Below are positions 55,791 to 64,000 of a stretch of DNA of 64,000 nucleotides, piece after piece. The translations under genes and the position numbers were made by a program. Below the pieces are notes generated by a model. The model did not search any database. It saw only the letters and a list, made by a program, of their open reading frames with translations, and was not told where the DNA came from. How positions within the stretch are numbered: position 1 is the stretch's first letter; each line of letters begins with the position of its first letter. Source of the DNA: Trichaptum fuscoviolaceum (Eukaryota > Basidiomycota > Agaricomycetes > Hymenochaetales > Trichaptaceae); assembly GCA_910574455.1 (NCBI GenBank), contig CAJSYZ010000003.1:682001-746000 (forward strand). The letters run 5' to 3'.

Positions 55791-57490
55791 AATCTTCAGA
55801 CGAGTCGTCTATTTTGTTTTCGGTGGTTCCTTACCTCAATCCCTGCATATTTGATGCAACATTGACGAGTTATGTGACAACGGCCGGTTAGCCTTGCTAC
55901 GGATGCTGTGAAGGTGTGCTTAAACAGTGGGCTGTTTTGAGGCTCGGTCGGTGCGGAGTTCCTTTCATGGAGCGAATTCACTCAACTTTCTCGCGACTCC
56001 ATCATTCATACTCAAGGCCTCCTTCCTATCCTTTCTCATGTGATATTCGCTGCATGCTTTATCCCAATGTGCGACGCAAACAAGACCACTGGTGCAATTT
56101 CGCGTGAACTACCACTTAAAGGAGGGCAGAGGGGCGAAAACGCAAGATGAGAAGTTAATGTTGAGCGACATAGCGAGAGAGATTTAGGTACGCACATATG
56201 CTCCTGGCGTGTCACTCTTTCCACCTTCCACCCTTTCTTCCGTTCCACTTATACCCTCCACGAATATGCCTGAGGGTGTTATCCTGTTCCTCTCTTTCAT
56301 AATCGCATTCTTCGTCTTGTCATTCCGCAGTCACGGCCGACGCTTACTCCCGCCGATCTCTCGCGTCGCGTCCCAGAATGCATTCCCTGCGACCTCATGC
56401 AGCCCTTCAAGGTGTTCTTCTCGTTCTGCATATCTGGCGTCGCTGTCTGCATAATCCTTTGCACAACCAACCTCTTGCTCGCGCATTATCCCTTATTCGC
56501 GCGCCTCGGCATATCCTTCCCCGATTTCCAGTTGAAACCATCGCAATGCGCTTTAATTCTTTACTGGCATTTTACCTAGCTTGCTTGGTGCTTATTCTGA
56601 GATGCTCTGCGCGCTGGGCAACGTGAAGATCGGATAGGCGCGCTGGGCCTCGATGAGGCTGGTGTGCCGTCACAGGAAAGGCGGTTTGAGGAAGGAAGGA
56701 GATATCATTCTAAAGGATGGAGAAGAAAGGAGGAGATGGCGATCCTGGACGAAGAGACTGTCGCCTGATTCTTCCATCAGGCAACTCGCCAAACCAGCTT
56801 TGTCCGTATCCTTACACCAGCATCTCGTACTCGGCTCAGACGTCAAGACCGGTAACGGAAGGCTTTGTTGTTGGCTGAGACCTTGCGCGCCGTGTCCTTG
56901 TGGCTTCCTAATTTTATGTGTTTGTATCTTCCGTGGAGATGAAAAGGTGCTTCGCCCGAGCCTGTGTATGTGTTTCCTCGCGAAAGCTTGCCCTCAGCAT
57001 CCGTTCAGCTTCCGGTCGTCGTGGACGCAGTCCAAAGCTCACTGTACCTATAAGAGATGCTCGTATGGACAATGAGGGTGCATAGAGGTGAGAGTCGAAA
57101 ACAAACTTCGGGGGAAGACATGCGTGCTCGTCCGGCACTCGGCAAGTCAAGCGCTAGCCGATTCTTTCGCAATGGCAACCTCCGGAATATGACGAGATTC
57201 TTGTCGCTGGCGACTCAGAGAATATCCGGCCGGGCCCGTCGCGCTGCTTCCCTGTTCAGCGACTCCTCTTCAGCAATCAACGAGCCGCACCTTCACTCAC
57301 GTTTACAAATGCTTTGACTCTCTTTCACCCTGCGATGCAAACAAAGACACTCTTGCATCTTCGCGCTAACTACACACCGAAGGGGAGAAAAGCCTCGAAA
57401 GAGCGCGATGTGGAAATTAATGTTATGCGGCATGATGGATGAGATGAGGGTGCGCATCGTCATTGAGGAACGTTGCTTTTAGCTGAGGTG
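55790..57490 (+). pseudogene. A block of unit 4
   Basis: Over about 700 bp (56180-56890) almost identical to the A block of unit 1. The 81-codon frame at 56209-56454 is identical in protein to that at 28895-29140. Confidence 0.45.
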
Positions 57491-57529
57491 TGTATACCGC
57501 TTTTTGTGTCCTATCATTATCGACTAACA

Positions 57530-59165
57530 TCTTATTAACGTTAAGCTAGGAGGCCTGGATAAGCCACTGTCGCTAGCTCCTAAATTCATCTGTCTCGCCC
57601 ATTCTGCTTAGCAGATCATCGCGGAATGACGTGTCGATGCTTATCTAGCCTTTTACTACTTCCGCCACCATTCCGTGACGGAATAGCAAAACGTCATTCC
57701 CTACGAGTACGCTTCAAAGAAATTACCTTATTCAGTGTATGGGGCGTCATCCTCCGTACCATCCCTCGCAAATTCAACCTCTTGCTCGTGTACCATCTGC
57801 TATACCCGCCCCGACTTCAAACCCAAAGCGCTTCATTCTCTATATCTCCATTCACTTGCAACTTTCCCCTTCTCTGCCTTTGGCGCGAACCCTGCGACTC
57901 ATTGTTAATTGGTCGTCGTGAAGCTAGGTTACCCGGTCTGGGTATCGATGAAGATGACGTGCCGTCGCTTGCAGTCGGTTCTGGAGAGAAGGAAGTCTGA
58001 TATCAAGAGGACGGAGAAAGGATGGAGGTGTTCCCGAGAGAGAGCACGGGCAAGCAGGCTGGCGAGGCTGGGGGTGCTGAATGATCTGAGGTGGAGTAAA
58101 ATTTGGTGGAGGTACGCAAAGTTTGTCGATGTTAGCTAATACGTAGCATCGGACTGACCTCTCTTCAAACACCACTTTCAAACAACAATCATATCCTTAG
58201 TCCTCTACCAGTTGTATATATTGTCATCCCACCAGTACCGTGATTTACTCGAGTTGGCGAGGGACACGAAGGTGGCTGGTGCAAGTAACGTCATGGTCGA
58301 CGTCCTCGAGTTGATCCCTGCACTTTCACCTTTTACCTCAACTATGTCATCAGTGGATGCAATCGAGGATGTACTGGAATCCATCAAGCTCATCCTACGA
58401 AGCGGCATCTCGCGCAATCACGACCGAAGAATATTACTTGCCTTTTTACTCGCGCACCTTCGCGATGCTTGCGCTGAATACTCCGCTTACGCCCCCCAAT
58501 CTTGCGCGACTCTTGAAAGCCATCATATTTCCTGGCATGCGCGTCGGCATCCGATGTCGATTCAACCCCTTGGTCTTCAAACAACCACCATACCTCGGTC
58601 CATCTAATCTGGATCTCCAGGGCATAGCGTCTTGATCGCAGTTCAACCCCTTCCAAGACAATGGACCCTATCCTGCTAAGTCCATAATGAAAACGAAAGA
58701 AGACGAAGGCGATACCGGTGAGGCCCAGTTGGAAAGGGACAGTTGGACGCTTAAGAAGAGGGGAAAACATGGGAATATGCAGCTTTTCTCAAGAATCCCA
58801 TAAAAGGCGATCTCTAACGAGCTAAAGGGTTAACAGATGGCACCATCTCTTTTCGCTCCTCCTCTATCGGCCTTGTTGACCTTACTTTCTCAAGCAGCCT
58901 TCCTGTGGAATCCCGCATCAGCTAATAGCGTCACAATCGGACAATGGTTACGATAAAGTAAGTAACCTCGTCCTCGTCCCCGTGCAAATCATCTGTCCTT
59001 GTCTTTGTCTTTCCATGTACGGAACCCTACAACGACCACTATCATCCCCTGACACAGATCCGTGCCAAGCTGTCGTTCAATGGCGCTTCTCGACTTCGAT
59101 GGAATAATTTACATTATCTGGGTATTCCAGTCATGTATCTAACTCATTAATGCATTGGCATAACA
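57530..59165 (+). pseudogene. B block of unit 5
   Basis: An open frame at 57626-58000 joins the hydrophobic part (NLLLVYHLLYPP) to GRREARLPGLGIDEDDVPS, which fixes the frame for all B blocks. Later pieces (SSVDAIEDVLESIKLIL, FYSRTFAMLALNTPLTPP) are in different frames, and the segment with the TGG codon is deleted. Confidence 0.5.
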
Positions 59166-59725
59166 CCCTCTTTGAATTCAAGCTGTGCAAGTAGGCGTCG
59201 AAATCAGTGAGACTCAAGATCACAATTAGCAAACCACACGCCTTGCAGATAAAAAGACAGTAAACAGGGCCTCGCGAGCTGACACGATGCATTCGGCTCC
59301 ATGACACGAAGGCCCAGTACGTATAAAGCGGCTGATAGACGAGAAAGATGAACACTCCCATGAATGACTTCGCAGAAGAAATTGTGCAGAGAACTCGTAT
59401 GTCAACGTCGTTGCACAAAGGGCGTGCATAAAATGTGAGAAACATCCATCCAATCCATCCGCAAGGTTCAATTGACACGTTAGATATCAATCTTACGTTC
59501 CGGCGCAATTCAAGAACAGTTGATGGTTCAAGATTCAAATGACTTGCGTTGCCAAGAAAATGTTGATTACAGAACAGGAGACGGAATAAAAGCATTATTA
59601 TAAGGACATGGGGCAAAGGCCTTCGTATGGCTACTTTCTACTTGCGCCGTTCTATGGATATGGATTTCAGAAAGTCAATCTTGATGAACCAATGACTGAA
59701 CATGCCTCTTGTGCAAAGTCAGACA
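59166..59725. other. spacer before the 3' end of gene copy 5
   Basis: No supported gene; conserved between units. Confidence 0.5.
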
Positions 59726-62700
59726 TCACTCCCCCGGCTTCTCCTCGGTCTTGTTCTCCGATGTGGACGTGACTTCCTCGATCTCATTGAGCGTAGCAAC
59801 TCCCGTTCCTATAACAGGAGTGCTTGACAGCAAATTCGGATCTGCGGGCGTTGATCCAGGCGCTACTGGGCTTGGTGATGTAGTTGACGGAGGGTGCTCA
59901 TCAGGAGGAGGAGGAGAACGGTCAAGCTGGTCTGGGCTAGCCAGTTTGAATTCCGTCTGTGTTGAAGGTAACTGTTCCGCGCCTTCATGAAGGGAAGCGG
60001 ACTGGCTTATTCTGGGCGGAGTGGCCTGACTGGATGCGGTGTTGCCTTGGTCTTCGTCAGTGACTTCTGATCCTAGAGGTAGAGAGTCAATGTCGGCATG
60101 CTCTGCCGCCGCCTCGTGATGTTGTTCCTCTTCAATCACCCTGCTTGCTTTCTCGCGTTCATCAGTCCATGCGGTCAGTACTACATCGTGGAATCTCTTC
60201 CTGAGGTCTGGGTAACCCCAGAGAAATCCCCCGATATAAGACTTTGCAAATTCTTCACTCTCCATACTAATGCATGTTAGTATGCTCTTCATGATAAAGA
60301 GGTTAGGTGCTTACATGTTAGGTTTCCAAAATTTTAAGTTCGACATAATCCAATCAGCCGTGTCATCGTTGAAGGTTGTCAGCAGAGCTTCAAGAAATTC
60401 GTTTTCGGCGTTCTTGACAAGGTTTTCCGCTTGGGTTTCCTCCGGTCCCTCAGCTTTCTCATTTCTCTCTCTTCCAATAGATTCAATGTCGCCTTCTGTC
60501 CTTCCCGCAGGGCAACATGCGCATATATGCACCCGAACAAAATGACCGAAAGCAGAAAATGCCTTCTTTGTCACCAGCCAGCCCTTCTTGATTGGATATA
60601 TGATGAAGCGGATGATCTTCGAAAGAAGGTACGGCTTTGGCCGGACACTACCCCAGTATATGTCGAAGTTTAGACGAGCTACGCTGTTGTCGATCCCGAA
60701 TGCCCTTAATGCACAATGTCAGCTAGATGTTGTGCGACCATTGAGAGAATGTGATTACCAGAAGATGTTTCGTAGCAGGTGTAGCGAGTTCTCCCGATCA
60801 AAAGGCCACTTAACCATTTTCCAAAGGCAAGTTGTGACGTACAACATGGATATCCTTGTCCACTCCATGACTGTCCTTATCCAACCAACCCAGACGGAAT
60901 CACGTTTGAGCTGGTATATAAACCAAAGCGTGACTGCCAGCAAGCACATGCCATGCAGTCCTGTGAGGATACTCGTTGCGAAAGAGACGAAATGTGGCTA
61001 ACCAAAAGTCAGTTTCGTGGCAACCTCAATGTAATTGATGACGCACCTGGAGAGACAGGTATGCAAACAGGTTCAATCCGATCACAAAAGAAATGGCCGC
61101 TATAATCAGGAACAGCATGGGTGCTTTGTCGAACCACATGCGAATGAGCCGAGGAGGTACTCGCGAGTCATAGCTTTAAGATACATCAGTCAACCATCAG
61201 CGGATAAACATAGAATGGATCTCGCACATCGAAGATTTCCTCCACGTCAGGCCCAGCAAGCTACTCACACCCGAGGATACGCTGAATACCAGTGACAAGA
61301 ACCAAAACAGGTTGACTACTCCTCTCAAAGAGTTAGACGGCACCGCATCCGTTTCAGCGTATGTGAACTGGAGTGTGGTCGCTGTCACACTAGAGAAGAA
61401 GGTGGAGATCGTTGTTAAGTTGACATATCGCGTCGTATCCCTCTCCATCTGATCCACAAGGAATTTGGGTAGGGCTGATTTGAGTCAAAGAGAGAACACG
61501 ACCAGAGCGTCAACTGCACGTACATTCCTTTCCGAACATCTTCAATTCTTCCGCCACGTTACCAGAACTGACTCCGGCCGGACTTTCCTCAGGTGGCCTT
61601 GCTTCTTTAGGTACAGCGTTCATGCCAAACATCGTTACCTCCAATTTGGTGAGAGTGTCATCACAAACAAACTTCAGGCATCCACCTAGATCACGGTTAT
61701 GCCTGTAACCTGGGTTCAAAAATGTCAGAGAAGTTCCTGTAAGTGGTTAATGCATTGTTATTACCTCGAACCGCGTGTAATGCATTCTTCGTAGTGACGT
61801 CAGCTACCGGATGGATATGGGGGTCTGAAACTCACAGATAAACAATCTACCCATTTTTTGACTTCGCGGAAGTAGAAGGCATGCTTTTGGTGGTACAGGC
61901 TCCCGTTAAATCTACTGGCGGCAAAGTATAGTCCACCGAGAGATGCAATCAACGAGTTTAGGGTTCTATACCGATCTATAATGGCACTATTAGAGGAGTG
62001 AAATATAGGGTACAGCATACCACGTACTGTCCGGAGTGGAGCTCACAATACCCTTCAGACACTTAACAAGGCCGACTAGATAAACCTTGACTACTTTTGC
62101 GGCTTCAACTACCTCCTTGTCCCCTCCAACAACACCATAATGTGCGATAAGGTGGTCCAGCTTCCTTGTCAGTAAAGAATGTATTACATCGTAGATTGTC
62201 TCCACTTACCTCGGTCCTCATTCTATCGCATATACTGAGATGAATCAATCAATTACTTCAGGCAGAAACTGAGACTTGGGAGGGTAAAAGCACCTTTGAT
62301 GATGTATAGTTCTTCCACTCAGCGCCACAATCAGGTCTGGCTCTGTTGGGGAACTAGTGGCTCCATCCGTTTCTATAGGAGGGAAGACACGGCTTATGTA
62401 TACATGACACTGCTCTTCAAAGTTCTCTATCTTTTGCGACGCCAGCCAATCATTCGCAGCTTCGAACCGAGAGAGACTGTCAAAAGAATTGTTTCCAGAA
62501 TCACGAACGCGGAACGGCTTACATTTCTCTTCGAATGTCGACAGTGCTTCGACGACACCATCCATCACCGTTTCCAAGTCGGAGAATAATTTGACGTGGA
62601 TGAATTCCAAGCATTCGACATATTTACTTCCCCTTACCAGGCCTGCGACACACGTCATTAGAGATCAAGCTGTGGGTTGAAAGCCTTTGATCCATACCGC

Positions 62701-63881
62701 GAATTTTGTCAAATCCGGCCTTGTATGCGGAATTAATCCCTTGCATTTTTTCATAGATATTCTGAACTCACGCTAGCAATTCCACTCCATTGATTGAGCT
62801 TATCACGATAGAGGGCATCGTTTTCATGTTGGCTCCGAGTGAAGTCGTCAATTAAGTCCCAAAGCCTATAGAAAGACCGTCTAACTTCGCTCATTGCGTC
62901 CGGTCTCCCTAAGACTTCATTATTCATACAAAAGCTTCGCCTAAACATTGGGACTACATACCACTGGGAGTCACATCGAAGGCCTTCTCCAGAGATTGTA
63001 CAGGTTCAAGCAATTTTTTCCGTATCCTTTCTGCATTTGCAATTAGAACTTTGTCGCTTCCGACAATGCCCAAGTGTGCAATGAAGCATCCCAACTATTA
63101 TTTGTCGGTCAGAGAATAATTGCTCAACAAGGGTCCCGTACGTACCTCCACCTGCATCTTTTCGCACTCGCTTGAATGGAAGACAGTATAAGAGCCAATT
63201 TGAAGAGTAAGGCGGAGTGTAGTACCTTCTGTGCTTCGCGCATCTGTCTTTGTACTTGACAATTGTTTCGTCGCTTGGCCAGTCGTCTATGGGTGCGTTT
63301 GAGCCGTCACGGCTGCCGTCATTAAAGACACGTCATCACGCACCATCGATATCAGTCTCATTCTGCTCCATCTCAATGTTGAGAAGTTCCTGAGTAGTAG
63401 GGTCTGCAGCTGCTGGTGAATTGTCACCTACATATTCATTCGATTCATCTCAGTTGCCATCATAAAAGACGCGTTATTTCTCACCCGCATTCGCAGTACC
63501 GAGGTTTGCCATATCAGTACTGAGAGGTTCCTGGTTAGCAGCGTCTGCTACGTCTGGTGAGCTGTCGCTTTGATGCAAAGCTCCATGAAGTTCCTCGGCT
63601 GTTTTCGCGTCAGAAAGGATGTACGCATGGGTTGAAGGAATGTGAGTTTGTCACTCACTATTTTCTTGATTTGCCCTTCGAAGCATATGGTCTCGCATCT
63701 CCTTCACGACAGTGAGGATATCCTTCAACGTGTCATTCGATACTTGCGTTGAATTGACGACTAGGCACTATCAATATCCCAACGACATGTCTTGCTGGTA
63801 ATTGCGCACCTATTCCTGGATCTGTGAATCTGCGTCAGCTTTAAGTCTGCAACTTAAGGTAAGAAGGAACGAACCAGACAT
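59726..63881 (-). CDS. large four-pass membrane protein, paralog 5
   Basis: ATG at 63881 after a TATAAA at 63960-63955. The whole gene is inside the window. Repeat 1: GRPDAMSEVRRSFYRLWDL and YVECLEFIHVKLFSDLETVM. Linker: SQKIENFEEQCHVYISRVFPP. Repeat 2: LDHLIAHYGVVGGDKEVVEA, LYHQKHAFYFREVKKWV and CDDTLTKLEVTMFGMNAV. The membrane exon is as in paralog 4. The tryptophan-rich segment is the short form (CLWKMVKWPFDREN). The last exon starts with MESEEFAKSYIGGFLWGYPDLRKR and ends EEKPGE. The last intron has a perfect CTAAC branch site. Its 5' exons and introns (63090-63720) are nearly identical to those of paralog 1 (26650-27300). No break was seen in the parts checked. Confidence 0.75.
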
Positions 63882-63954
63882 ATCTTTCACAGCGAGCAGA
63901 AGAATGTGGAGGTGGGAGGAAAGAGAGTCGTCGTCGCTGGAGAGGCTGGACCCC

Positions 63955-63960
63955 TTTATA
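63955..63960 (-). promoter_or_regulatory. TATA box of paralog 5
   Basis: TATAAAGGGG; the promoter runs to the right edge of the window. Confidence 0.65.
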
Positions 63961-64000
63961 GCACATGCGAATACAATGAGGCAGCCAGCGCTAATCAGGA

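Noticed and set aside
1..64000. tRNA or rRNA genes
   Set aside because: No cloverleaf-like box A/box B pairs or rRNA motifs were noticed by eye; a tRNAscan run would be decisive.

Overview
The window looks like a repeat-rich chromosomal region of a filamentous basidiomycete, most likely an Agaricomycete. The evidence is a chromodomain-bearing Ty3/gypsy element, a DIRS-like zinc-finger gag/RT relic, dense introns of about 50-60 nt with GT(A/G)(A/C)GT donors, CTGAC/CTAAC-type branch sites and CAG/TAG acceptors, and TATA boxes. I found no rRNA, tRNA or bacterial-type features. I cannot name the species.

Left part (1-20,045): a stack of nested retroelements. The oldest layer is a minus-strand DIRS-like element (gag from 19,958 down to about 16,120; RT fragment 15,395-14,916). 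Its gag frame is split by a gag-only copia element (17,885-19,661, target duplication AGTCG). Its RT is cut at 14,915/14,916 by a 5'-truncated gypsy element (element 1, about 690-4,888 plus 14,623-14,915). The 3' LTR of element 1 is itself split by a nearly complete 9.7-kb gypsy element (element 2, 4,889-14,617, identical-length 466-bp LTRs, target duplication GAGCC). Element 2 carries LTR, an 11-nt self-complementary primer site, a leader, an extra ORF with an integrase-like H2C2 segment, gag, a canonical -1 frameshift site, pol (protease, RT, RNase H, integrase, chromodomain), and a third ORF ending in two zinc knuckles, then LTR. Its pol and third ORF carry in-frame stops, so it is not intact.

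Right part (about 20,100-64,000): a head-to-tail tandem array with a period of about 8.8-9.3 kb. Each unit carries one large intron-rich minus-strand gene (starts at 27,437, 36,272, 45,433, 54,723 and 63,881; ends at 23,241, 32,086, 41,209, 50,582 and 59,726). I assembled the copy at 54,723-50,582 into 22 exons totalling 3,009 nt, a multiple of three, giving a protein of about 1,002 residues. It has an acidic N-terminal tail, two copies of a five-exon repeat domain, four predicted membrane helices, a tryptophan-rich variable segment and a Pro/Ser/Glu-rich C-terminal tail. I do not recognise the family by name. The spacers hold decayed plus-strand sequences (A and B blocks, related to each other). 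The first B block is broken by a 977-bp element with long terminal inverted repeats.

Patches of near-identity shared between non-adjacent units suggest ongoing exchange between the paralogs. The points most worth follow-up are the tandem membrane-protein family with its internal exon-block duplication, and the unusual architecture of gypsy element 2 (self-priming, an extra upstream ORF and a zinc-knuckle third ORF).
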